A stretch of DNA of 64,000 nucleotides. Origin: Hyaloraphidium curvatum. Taxonomy: Eukaryota > Monoblepharomycota > Hyaloraphidiomycetes > Hyaloraphidiales > Hyaloraphidiaceae. The first letter of the stretch is position 1. The number at the start of each line of letters is the position of its first letter. The DNA lies in the NCBI GenBank assembly GCA_025558095.1, contig JAIVFI010000005.1:868001-932000 (forward strand), written 5' to 3'. Below, one piece after another: positions 30,791-39,973 of the stretch. Under the pieces are notes generated by a model that saw nothing but the letters and a program-made list of their open reading frames with translations, had not been told where the DNA came from and did not search any database. The translations under genes were made by a program, and so were the position numbers.

Positions 30791-31094
30791 GGGCGCCGGA
30801 AGATCATGAAGGGACGGCAGACATCCCCAGACGTCTCCACTCCCGCCCGAGGCCCCCGGCGCCCGTCCACCACCAGTGCCCGTCGCGGAGGCCGGCCGAC
30901 GGCGGGACCGCAGTCACGTTGCGCCCGCCCATCTGGGGGCGGGCTTGGCGCGGCGGGCCGAGGAGGAGTAAGGTGTGTTTGGGTGATGACGCGGCGGTCC
31001 GCGAAGCCCCGCCCTGCTCCCATCATTCGCAAACACCGAACAGCCCGCCGGGAAACGCTCCGGGACGTCTGATCCGGGAAAATGATCTCCGCGC

Positions 31095-32327
31095 TCAGGA
31101 TGCGGTTCCATTTGCCCCCGTCGCCCCTGCTCGTCCCGTCTCGCTTTCCACCCCGTCGGCTTCCGCCCCGAACGCTAGCTTCCCCCCCTCCTCCGCCCAG
31201 ATTCCCTCCGCCTCCCTCACCGCCTCCTCCAACGCCTTGCCGCGGTCCATGATGAACGCGTGGTAGTGCGCCTTCAACCTCCTCGAGCTCGGCTCGACGG
31301 GCACGCCTAGCTCTTCCGCGAACCGCGTCTGCGCGGCCCGCGCGAACCCCGCGGCGCGCTCGGCGTCCGTCCCCTCCCCCTCTCCCGGGGGTTCCATCGG
31401 TTCCAGCCAAACGACGCGGCAGCCAACGCTCCACTGCGTCGCGAGGCGGAACCACCACTCCCCCGGGCTCTTGGTCTCCCAGGACGGCGAGTAGCGCTTC
31501 CACGGGTAGCGCAGGAGGACGGGCTGCACGGGGCAGAGGGGAAGGAAAGCACCGCGGCGGAAGGGGAGGATTGCGGTACCGTCTGTCGGGGAATTGGGTC
31601 AGAAAAACGGAAAGCAAGGACGGGGAGGGGAAAGTACTGGTGGTGGTGCCCTCGGGGAACGTGACAAGGGGCGGGCCGGTCCCGTGGGCGCGGGAGGAGA
31701 TGACGGGGAGGGCGTCGGGGGAGGACGGGCCGACAGGGATGCAGCGCTGTCCGGGCCGACGCGTGGTGAGGACGCGCAAGAGAGGGCGAACGGGAGCCAG
31801 CGGGAACCCACCATGGCCCTCGCAACGGTGCCGATTAGGGGTACCTTTGCGATGCCCTCCCTCGCGACAAACGAGGGCAGAGCGTCGCACGCGTACATGA
31901 GCACGAGGACGTCCAGGATGGAGGTGTGGTTCGCCACCACGATCCCCGGCCGCCCCGTCCTCCCGGGCGGACGCCGGTCGTCGATGCGGATCCACCATAC
32001 GCCCATGGAGAGGAGCGCGAGGCGGGCGTGCCATGCCAGGAGGGAGAGGAGGGCGCGGCGCCATAGGGCCGGCGGTCCCGGGGCGGGGTCGTCCGAGGGG
32101 AGGCCCAGGGACGCCAGCGACGCCGTCGTCCAAGCCGAGAACACCGCGAAAAGGAGCAGCAATATCCGCGGGGGGAGGAGGATCACGCACGCCGCCGCGG
32201 CCTTCGATTTGTCCCACAGCGGCAGGGAGCGGAAGGGCGCGTCGGGGCGGACGAAGGGCGCCGAGAGGAGCGCCGAGGCGGCGGAGAGGTCGTGGATCGA
32301 GACGTGGTGCGGGGCGCCGCGGAACAT
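31095..32327 (-). CDS. 1-acylglycerol-phosphate/lysophospholipid acyltransferase (PlsC type)
   Basis: Starting MFRGAPHHVSIHDLSAASAL at 32327, a hydrophobic segment (AAAACVILLPPRILLLLFAV) anchors the protein. Then come IVVANHTSILDVLVLMYACD (the NHX4D catalytic motif), SFVAREGIAKVPLIGTVARA, and after an intron LVTFPEGTTT (the glycerol-phosphate-binding EGT motif). A further exon supplies QPVLLRYPWKRYSPSWETKS and a hydrophilic end ending at 31095. This motif order matches LPCAT/AGPAT enzymes, which transfer acyl groups to lysophospholipids in the ER. Two introns lie near 31530-31660 and near 31690-31830, and their junctions are not fully resolved. The C-terminal tail (EEAVREAEGIWAEEGGKLAF) is not part of the domain. 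Confidence 0.85.
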
Positions 32328-33425
32328 GGCGGGGAGGGGAGGGGAGGGAGGGCGGAGAGGGAGGACCTGTCGCGTTGTTTACGCGTCGGCGACACGCCGC
32401 GTCGGGCGGCCGATGGGCAGATCGACGGAGGCGGCCGGGGTCGCTCGCTTACGGAATCAGGTCTAGAAAGTAGGAAAACGCATCTGGATGTCTCCCTTTG
32501 GCTGCCTGGACGCCGTCTCTATCAGGTTCGGACTCACCTCGCCCAATGGGACTCGCGTGGGTTGGTGACGAGGGAGACAGAGACAGACTTACGATTCTCC
32601 AGGGCTGCTTTTGATGGCAATCGAAATGGTGGAAGTAATAAATGGTTCTGCAAAAGTAGGGCTCGGGCTCATTGATGGTTCGGCGTCGAGCTTTCCGCGA
32701 GGGCTTCCGCGGCCCGCCCAGTCATTGTCAGGACGGGGCGCGGGGGACCCGTAAAGACCTGTGTTGACGACGTTGAGGAGTCACTACACAGCACTGCGCC
32801 TAGTCTTCCCTCGCCGGGGACCACCGTCCCCCTTGCCCCGACGCCGGCGCGTTACAGTCATCACCCTCCCCCGCGCGGTCCTCTCCGCCCGCCGACCTCC
32901 AACGGTCCTGTGGCACGACACGGCACGACAATGATCCACCAGTGCACCGCCCGACGGCGTCCGAGAGCGGGACGAGCCGGTCCCCATGAGAGCAGATTCG
33001 TTCGAAGCACGGCGCCCTCGGCAAACTGCCCCCGGGCGCGACGGCAAGCAAACGACGGACGAGGACGCGGACGGTGGCATTGCCGTTCGGCAAGACCCGC
33101 CCCCGCGAGGGCGGGTCGCCCTTCGGCCACCTGATGCCGCCGTCCGCCCATGGGCTCGAGGACGGGGCGGAGCCGGGCGGGCATGGCACCGCAGTGCCCC
33201 GGTGCTGCATGGCACTGGCGTAGGCGGGAAAACGCTCACCCGGCACCGCGGCGGCTGACCTCGTGCAAGGCATTCCCCGGGGCCTACCGGGTATGGCGTA
33301 GGATAAACCGCCGTTGGCGAGTCATCAACGCCGCGGAAGGCTTAGACACTGGCCTGTTGAGCGTTGGGACCGTACGAGCGCGCGCGCCGGCCCGGGGAAG
33401 GATGCTTTGGATTCCACCGCGCGCC
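32328..33425. other. 1.1-kb intergenic region
   Basis: It sits upstream of the acyltransferase (minus) and downstream of the lumenal protein gene (minus). A moderately AT-rich block lies near 32570-32680. No gene, repeat or RNA was recognised. Confidence 0.4.
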
Positions 33426-34787
33426 TCACCGCCCCTTCCCGCATTCGTTCGGCAGCCCCACCTCCCCCCCCCTCAGCATCGCCTCCGCCACTTCCACGTT
33501 CCTCCGCATCAGACACTCCCTGTTTTCCAACAGCCTCGAGAGCATCCCCCCGTACTCCCCCTCCTTCCCCACCATCGCCTTGTGCGCCGCTAGAACGGTC
33601 CCGTCCTCGGGGTTAAAGTGCGCCCGCGGATCGAGGAACGAATACAGCGCGAGCACCTCCGCGGGCACGGCGAGGGGCGTGAGAGAGACGAGCGAATTGA
33701 ACAGCACCGACGAGGCGGTGTGCACCGTGTACCCGGCCCCCGTTTTGAACGCCGGGAGGAGCGCGCGGGCGAGTGGGAAGTGCTTGAAGAACTCGCCGTA
33801 TGGCACCCTCCTCCCCCCTCCCGGCAGGTCGACCAACCCGTTTTGGAGGAGCGCTGGGGGGATGGTCGCGTTGGCGTGCGGCGGGCCGAAGGAGCCCAGC
33901 AGGCGCACGGGGAGGGCCGGGGAGCCAGCCGGCGGGGGGGAGGTTTCCAGTTCGCGGAAGACGGAGGCGTAGTCCCGCCGCGTGGTGTCGAGCTGTCCAC
34001 CGATCCCGAGCCCGCGGCGGGAGGTGGAGTTCCACCCCTCCGGGAACAGGGGGTACAGGCTCGAGAGGTAGTCCACCTTCCCAGGGCCGAACGACCGCAT
34101 GACGTCCGCGGTGTGAGGGGCGGTGCCAAGGACGTAGGAGGGTCTGAGCCAGGCGAGCTGCCGCGCGGCCAGGGGCTTGGAGAAGTGGTCCGCGATGTGG
34201 ACCATCACGGCGATGATGGGCCGTTGCCCGCCGTCCGGGCAGGAAAGCCAATGAGCGGCCGCGGTCTCGTTGATCGGGGGATGGTACTGGTCGAACGGTG
34301 CCGTCACGATCAGAACGAATTTGTAGGAGCACGCGGCTGGCCAAAAGTCAGCGGCGGGTTTGGCCGGGAGGGGATGCCACGAGCGCATGACCTCGGAGAT
34401 GCCCTGGTCCCACCCTGGGAGCGTGTAAAGGTCCACATAGGGACGCGGAGCGATCGAGGACAAGATGAACGTGTGGGCGGCGTAGACCTCGTGGTGCCAC
34501 GACACGTCGTTGAAGATGGCGACGCGGGGCCGGCGAGTGGGGGCGCCATCGTAGGCCGCCGCGCCCTCAGTCCCCTCAAGGGCCTCCTTAGAATATGACG
34601 AGCCGTGCGGAGGGCCCAGCGGGGTCCAATCGCCACCGGAGCCCACGAGCGTTCGCCAGATCCCGGCGACGAGGGCGGCGGCGAGGGCTAGGCGGAGGAC
34701 GCGTCCGGCGGCGTTGTGCCACCGCCCTGCGGCGCCCTGGAGAGGCGGCGGCGGGCGTTCGCGGCCGTCGTTCGACGGCCGCCCCAT
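33426..34787 (-). CDS. Type II membrane (Golgi-like) protein, possible glycosyltransferase
   Basis: A single exon encoding 453 residues from ATG 34787. After a short basic N-terminus, VLRLALAAALVAGIWRTLVG is a signal anchor. The lumenal domain reads PRVAIFNDVSWHHEVYAAHT, LYTLPGWDQGISEVMRSWHP, IIAVMVHIADHFSKPLAARQ, YVLGTAPHTADVMRSFGPGK and LPVRLLGSFGPPHANATIPP. There are potential N-glycosylation sites (NET, NST, NAT). Short anchor plus large lumenal domain plus the alternation of hydrophobic strands and loops resembles fungal GT-B-like glycosyltransferases, but no catalytic motif is clear. It lies on the same strand directly downstream of the dideoxysugar-synthesis fusion gene (about 260 bp apart), so a role in using that sugar is possible and untested. 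Confidence 0.6.
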   Translation of the reverse strand: MGRPSNDGRERPPPPLQGAAGRWHNAAGRVLRLALAAALVAGIWRTLVGSGGDWTPLGPPHGSSYSKEALEGTEGAAAYDGAPTRRPRVAIFNDVSWHHEVYAAHTFILSSIAPRPYVDLYTLPGWDQGISEVMRSWHPLPAKPAADFWPAACSYKFVLIVTAPFDQYHPPINETAAAHWLSCPDGGQRPIIAVMVHIADHFSKPLAARQLAWLRPSYVLGTAPHTADVMRSFGPGKVDYLSSLYPLFPEGWNSTSRRGLGIGGQLDTTRRDYASVFRELETSPPPAGSPALPVRLLGSFGPPHANATIPPALLQNGLVDLPGGGRRVPYGEFFKHFPLARALLPAFKTGAGYTVHTASSVLFNSLVSLTPLAVPAEVLALYSFLDPRAHFNPEDGTVLAAHKAMVGKEGEYGGMLSRLLENRECLMRRNVEVAEAMLRGGEVGLPNECGKGR

Positions 34788-35045
34788 GCAATGGTACAGG
34801 ATGGTTTGTGTACGGAAGGTGCGGTGGTCGCGACCCGGCTTCGGGCCGAACCGATTCAGCCACGCAGCGTCCCGTCGCCGCAGGACGATGTCTTCCCTCT
34901 CTTCTATGGCCAACATCGAAAATGGCCTGCTAATGATGTCGTCGCTTTCCCTCTCTTTTCTCTCCTCACTCGCCCCGCTTTCTGATATCTCGCCCTGGCG
35001 CCACCCGCGACGAGTCAGCCCTGTCCGCTTGCTCTACCCCGCGGC

Positions 35046-37409
35046 CTAATCTCCAAGCTTGGCACGGTTCGCCCGGTACCACTCCACCGTCTCGCGGATG
35101 CTCTCCGCCAGCGGCGCGAATCTAAAGTCGGGGCACGCGGCCTCGAACACGCTGGTATCCGCCGTCCTCCTGAGCGGCCCATCCACCGCGTCGGTGTCGA
35201 AGGCCAGCCCCCCCTTGAACCCGGCCGCATCTGCAACCATGCCCGCAATCTCCCTGATCGAGTGCTCCGGCCCCGCAACAATCAGCGGCTCCCCTCCGCG
35301 GTGATGCTCCAGCGCCCACATCAGCGCCCGCGCGAGGTCGCGCGCGTGCATGAGCTGCCGCAGGGGCCGGCCGGTGCCCATCACCTTGAGCGGCGCGTCT
35401 CCTCCCACTTCTCCCGCCGCGATGGATTTGGCGATGAGCGCATTGACCAGTGGCGCCGTGGCGGCCCCGAAATCCCCGTGCGCGCCGAAGAAGTTGCCCG
35501 GCAGCACGGTGGAGAAATCCTCCCCGTGTTCCTTGTTGTACCAACGCGTGAGCGCAGCGAGCGCGCGCTTGGCCAGCGCGTACGACTCCCCGGCGGGGTG
35601 CAGGGTGCCTTCCTCCGCCTGCGACGCGGTGACGGGGTAGGTCGCATCCTTGGGGAACATGACCGTGGAGAGCACCGACACCACCCGAACGGGTCCGCAC
35701 AGGTCGCGCATGTCGTGCGCCGAGCTGAGCACGTTGTTGTTGGCGGCGACGTTGCCGAGCCAGAACTCCACGGGGCGGGCGGTCATCTCGTTGAGCGACT
35801 GCAAGCTGGCGGCGAGGTGCAGCACCTGGGTCGGCTGCACGCGGCGGAAGAGGGCTGAAGTGGCGAGGGGGTCGGTGAGATCGGCGTTTGCGCGGCGGGC
35901 AAAGAACCATTCTGTCGAGGAGGCATCGTCGGATGGGGGGCGATCGCAGCCGACAGCGCTGAGGCCGCAGCCGTTGGTGATTGGTGCACCCTGAGCCGTC
36001 CTTTGCCCGTTGGAGAGCCGAAGCACCTCGGCCTCCACCGCGCGCCCGAGCATGCCCGCCGATCCGGTAACCAGCACCACATGATGGGGCCGGAACTCAA
36101 AGCCCAACAGCGCATCCACCAGGAACGCGACGTCGGCGTCGCTGACGGGCGAATGGTGCACCCCAACAAAGAATCCGCGCGTGTGCAGCACCTCCGCTCC
36201 CGGGAAGTCCGACGGCCGCAGCCCCGGCATCGCGGCGGCTACCATCGGCTGGCGGGCAAAGTTGCCACTCACGATCGGGCGGTTTTCCACGCCTGCCGCC
36301 GTGAGGTGCGCAAGGAAGGCCCGCAGCTGGTGGGCGTACTTGCGGCGGAGTACGAGGCCGACCCCGAACCACGCGGGATCGGTGCCCTCCGCGGCCCGCA
36401 TCAGCGACATCCTGTCCGCGAACCGCGCATCGGCTTTCAAAGCGGCCTCGATCCTGGAGAGGTTGTCCTTGCGGCACGCGTTGAACTCCTCCAGCTTCCC
36501 CAGCTGCACCCTGAGCATGGCCCCTTGCACCTCCAGCGGCCTCACGTTGAACCCGGCCCCCACGAACAGGAACCGCGGGTCGATGTCCGGGTGCGCTGCT
36601 TCCGTTTTCGAGCGATCAGCGTCGTGCCGCGTCCAGCCGTGCGCTCGAAGGCGGCGGAGGCGGTCCGCATCGGCGGGGGTGCGGCAGACGACCATGCCGC
36701 CCTCGCCCGAGGTGATGTGGTGCGAGAAGTAGAAGGAGAAGGCGCCGAACTCGCCAAAGGTGCCGAGCATCCGAGGGGGAGACTTGCCGATCGTGGAGCG
36801 GGAGCCGAGAGCCTCGCAGGCGTCCTCGATCAGAAGCAGGTTGCGGGCGCGGGCGAGGTCCAGCATGAGGGCCATCTCGGCCGAGTTGCCGAGCACGTGC
36901 ACGGCCATCAGCCCCCGCACCCCTGGGTTCGCTTCGCACGCGGCCGCCAGCGCCGGCAGCGATATGTTGAACGTCCCCGGATCGACGTCGACAAACACCG
37001 GCTTGAGCCCCAGCTGCAGCATTGGAGCCACCGATGTCGACCAGCACACCGCCGGCACGAGCACCGCGTCGCCCCTCTCCAACTTTTGCTCCCTCGAGGG
37101 GTCCATCAGCGCGCACAGCATCAGCAAGTTCGCCGAGGAACCCGAGTTGACCATGACCGCGTGCGGGGCGCCGACGGCCGCGGCGAACTCGCGCTCCGCG
37201 GCCTCGACGTTGACGCCCATGGTCAGCCGGCCGCTGAGCAGCACTTCGGTCATGGCGAGCAGCTCCTCTGCGCCGAAGGCGTTGGCGGCGAGTGGGAAGC
37301 GGGGTGCGGAGGAGGTGGCGGAGGTGCGCTCGGCGCCGCAACGGGAGGCCCACTCCGCGGCGACGGCCGCACGCCAGGGCGCCGCGTCGTCTGCCGGTAC
37401 GTCGGGCAT
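35046..37409 (-). CDS. Fused ColD-type sugar 3-dehydrase and GDP-fucose/colitose-synthase-type epimerase-reductase
   Basis: An intronless gene; ATG 37409 gives 787 residues (the frame is open to a further ATG at 37586). Residues 40-435 are a DegT/DnrJ-fold PLP/PMP enzyme: MVNSGSSANLLMLCALMD, AVCWSTSVAPMLQLGLKPVF, IEDACEALGSRS, RAHGWTR, GFNVRPLE and GVENRPIVSGNF. Where aminotransferases carry the PLP-binding Lys it reads SFYFSHHITSGEGG (Ser229-His230), the hallmark of ColD/RfbH 3-dehydrases that remove the C3 hydroxyl of GDP- or CDP-4-keto-6-deoxyhexoses. Residues about 442-787 are an extended SDR: VVLVTGSAGMLG, STVMFP, SYALAKR (Tyr609, Lys613), LPGNFFGAHGDF and VMGTGRPLRQLMHARDLARA, close to GDP-fucose synthase and colitose synthase (ColC). 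The joined activities predict GDP-L-colitose synthesis from GDP-4-keto-6-deoxymannose. No GMD-type dehydratase is in the window. Confidence 0.9.
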   Translation of the reverse strand: MPDVPADDAAPWRAAVAAEWASRCGAERTSATSSAPRFPLAANAFGAEELLAMTEVLLSGRLTMGVNVEAAEREFAAAVGAPHAVMVNSGSSANLLMLCALMDPSREQKLERGDAVLVPAVCWSTSVAPMLQLGLKPVFVDVDPGTFNISLPALAAACEANPGVRGLMAVHVLGNSAEMALMLDLARARNLLLIEDACEALGSRSTIGKSPPRMLGTFGEFGAFSFYFSHHITSGEGGMVVCRTPADADRLRRLRAHGWTRHDADRSKTEAAHPDIDPRFLFVGAGFNVRPLEVQGAMLRVQLGKLEEFNACRKDNLSRIEAALKADARFADRMSLMRAAEGTDPAWFGVGLVLRRKYAHQLRAFLAHLTAAGVENRPIVSGNFARQPMVAAAMPGLRPSDFPGAEVLHTRGFFVGVHHSPVSDADVAFLVDALLGFEFRPHHVVLVTGSAGMLGRAVEAEVLRLSNGQRTAQGAPITNGCGLSAVGCDRPPSDDASSTEWFFARRANADLTDPLATSALFRRVQPTQVLHLAASLQSLNEMTARPVEFWLGNVAANNNVLSSAHDMRDLCGPVRVVSVLSTVMFPKDATYPVTASQAEEGTLHPAGESYALAKRALAALTRWYNKEHGEDFSTVLPGNFFGAHGDFGAATAPLVNALIAKSIAAGEVGGDAPLKVMGTGRPLRQLMHARDLARALMWALEHHRGGEPLIVAGPEHSIREIAGMVADAAGFKGGLAFDTDAVDGPLRRTADTSVFEAACPDFRFAPLAESIRETVEWYRANRAKLGD

Positions 37410-38060
37410 GGTCGAGAGGGCGATTAGGCGCGCGCGGAAGTCTTCGTCTTGAAATCTGCTATCCCCGTAAGCTCGGTCCGAGGGGTGGTCCAGGCCGGGG
37501 TCCACCGCGGTGCAACCGCATCCGTTCCTCCACAACCGCCCGCATGCCCCTTTGGTCCCGGACGATGCAACGCACGGAGGATGCAATGGAAGACCGCCCG
37601 CTGGGCAGCCGTCCCGCCACGTCCATGCAATACCTATCCACGGATAGGCCGTCCATGTGATCCCTCAAGGTGGTCCCTCAACGCTGCCGAGAGCCTGGGC
37701 AATCCGGAACCGACGTCCTGTCCTACCGGCCAGCAGGTGCCACACTGCCGGGCCAATCCTGCGAAAACGCGGGGTAGGCCAATCGGATCGCCAGTATGGA
37801 TCACCGAGTCGAAGTCTCCGTGTCCAGCATCTCGATGTGGGGCTTTTGGGGACGGGGCGGAGCCGGGAGTATCGGGTCGGACGAAAACCGGGACGGCGAT
37901 CCTGTTTTCGCGAGCCTTAGCCTTCGGCGTCCCCCGCGATCGGGAAGCAAGAGACAGAACGAAAGGATCAGATCGGGGACCCAACCGTGCCGTGGTGGTG
38001 CGCGAGAACACCGAGCAGCAGCAGCAGCATTACACAATCCAAAGAGTTCCAAAATCCGCC
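37410..38060. promoter_or_regulatory. Region upstream of the sugar-synthesis fusion gene
   Basis: It lies between the fusion gene start and the glutamate-receptor-like stop, both minus. No domain seen. It presumably holds the fusion-gene promoter. Confidence 0.4.
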
Positions 38061-39841
38061 TCATTTGCCCCGCACCTCGGCCGCGTACTTCCTCTCCAAC
38101 CCCGCCCTCAACCTCCTAGCCGCGGCCTCGAACAGCCGATCCGCGGCTTCCAGATCCTCGTTCCCCTCCTTGGTCGCCTTCCCCCCCACCGTCCCCTCGT
38201 CTCCCTCCTCCCGCGGCGGCGCCGCGCCCACCTTCTCCCGGGTCCACGCCCACCCCTTCCCCGCCAGGCCGGCCCAGTCCGCCGCGGATCCCAGCAGGTG
38301 CAGCACGAGCGCCGCCGCGCACGCCCCCCCGAAGCACACGAACAGCCCGCCGAGGAATCCCCACGTCAGCGGCTGGGTGGTGTACGATGCCGAGGCCACG
38401 GGGCGCGCGGAGCAGTCCACCGTGCGGACGGTGGCGAGCGCGGCGTTCCATGCCTGCTGGATTACGAAGGTCTCGGTCAGGCCGACGAAGATCTCCGAGA
38501 GCACGGCGCCGAAGGCCGCCGTGCACCGGTCGTCCAAGTCCAGCCGGTAGGGCAGCTGCACCGTCAGGTCGCGGATGTTGGGCCCGACGACGGTCAGGTT
38601 GCAGAGCTGGTTCGAGGCCTGCCATCCGACGATCTGCCAGTCGTTGTACGACAGGACGGCTGCGTCGCACCGCTGCGCCTGGAGGTACTCGAGCACCTGG
38701 GCGTTGGAGTTGGCGTCCGTGACGATGGGCTGGATCTGCGGGTAGAGGTTCATGACGAGGTCGCGGGCGGAGGAGGTGGCGCGGAAGCAGACGCGCGCGC
38801 GCTGCACGTTGGCGTCGGTGATGGAGGTGATTTGGAGGCCCTGGCGAGGCGAGCCGATCCAGCGGTACGAGGGGGGGCGTCAGTGTCCAATCAGAACCAC
38901 TTTCGGGGAGGAGCCCACCCTCGAGTTCTGCAAGATCATCAAAGACGTCAGGTTGGCGACGTAGAAGGCGCAGATGCAGAAGGTGAAGAAGAGGTAGAGC
39001 AGGTACAGTGCCCTCCCGGAGCGCTTATCCGGCAGGTAGGCCTCCCCGTGCCGGAAGGTGCGGGCCGAGTTGTACAGCGCGATCTCGGCGGGCGGGTCCG
39101 CCAGGGAGTCGGACTTGGGCACCCCGCGCCGGATCTCGAACCGCGATATCAGCAGCTGCGCGATCCAGTGGCACACCACCGCCACCCCGACGGCCACCCA
39201 GAGCGACCAGTCCAGTGGGTACAGGAAGATCCAGAAGGTCGACGCCGGCGGCGCCGAGTTGGTCTGCTCGTTGACGATGAGCACCAGGGAGGCCTCGAGC
39301 AGGGCGGGGGTGAAGGACATGCCGAGCGCGCGGCGCGACGAGGTGTCGAAGACCACGCGGGCGACGGTGTCGTAGTTGCGCGTGACGTTGTTGAGCCAGA
39401 CGTCGTCGGACGTGTTGGCGGTCTGGCTGGGGATGAGCACGTAGTTCCCTGCCACCCGGAAGGGGGCGATTAGTCGGCAATCAGGAACGGGCCCGATGCG
39501 GTGTTCCCACAATCGAAGGCACCCTGGACGGCGGCCTGGTTCAGCACGTCGTACAGGAAGCCGGAGCGCGGCTTGCCCTCGGGGGTCAGCGAGAGGTATG
39601 CCGGGTTGGCGGCCGTGAAGACGGCGACGGTCGGCCGCATGCCCTCGAGCGCGCGGCGGGCGGCCACCGAGCCGTTCCGCACGGCGGCGGCGCGGTCGCA
39701 GAAGTCCGTTCGCTGGCCGGCGGAGGGGGGCAGCAGCGCCAGCAGGAGGGCGGCGAGGGTGGCGAAGAAGAGGGGCGGCCGGCCCCACCGGGCGGCGCGG
39801 CCTCCGGGCGGCCCCATCGGCAGCCGCGTCGGCCGCCGCAT
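38061..39841 (-). CDS. Ionotropic-glutamate-receptor-like ligand-gated channel
   Basis: It starts MRRPTRLPMGPPGGRAARWG at 39841 with a signal/anchor LFFATLAALLLALLPPSAG. S1 of the ligand-binding domain follows: MRPTVAVFTAANPAYLSL, GFLYDVLNQAAVQ, then after a 75-nt intron NYVLIPSQTANTSDDVW and RRALGMSFTPALLEASLVLI. The second Arg has the spacing of the agonist-carboxylate-binding Arg in animal receptors. TM1 is LDWSLWVAVGVAVVCHWIAQ. The pore loop and TM3 are RTFRHGEAYLPDKRSGRALY then FCICAFYVANLTSLMI, the position of SYTANLAAF. After an intron (GTGGTT...CAG) S2 carries RCDAAVLSYNDW, CNLTVVGP and TFVIQQAW, and TM4 is GFLGGLFVCFGGACAAALVL. The topology and order are complete. No animal-type N-terminal domain precedes S1. 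Confidence 0.82.
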
Positions 39842-39973
39842 CGGAGGGAATTGGGGCGCCGAGTCGGCTGCGGGGACGGCTCCGAGTGAGGAATCGGGAT
39901 TGTGGCTTGGAAAGTTCCAGTGTGGCTGAGCGGAGCGTCCCCCGCCGACCGCGCACGGGCTTCGCTGGAAACG
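39842..39973. promoter_or_regulatory. Short shared promoter region for two divergent receptors
   Basis: Only 132 bp separate the minus start of the glutamate-receptor-like gene from the plus start of the PstS-like receptor. The two must share or overlap promoters, so coordinate expression is plausible. No specific motif was identified. Confidence 0.5.

Larger units (their letters stand above)
29064..31094. other. Gene-poor 2-kb region
   Basis: It lies between the NmrA-like gene and the acyltransferase (convergent). Long open frames exist on both strands but none shows a domain, and their amino-acid composition is what GC-rich noncoding DNA gives. It contains two short tandem repeats (29271-29304 and 30740-30790). 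Confidence 0.45.

Noticed and set aside
32784-33273. 157-codon minus-strand open frame
   Set aside because: No domain; length is expected by chance at this GC level.
35046-37586. Reading the fusion gene as bacterial contamination
   Set aside because: Flanking genes on the same contig have spliceosomal introns and fungal domains, so contamination is unlikely, though a chimeric assembly cannot be excluded without reads.
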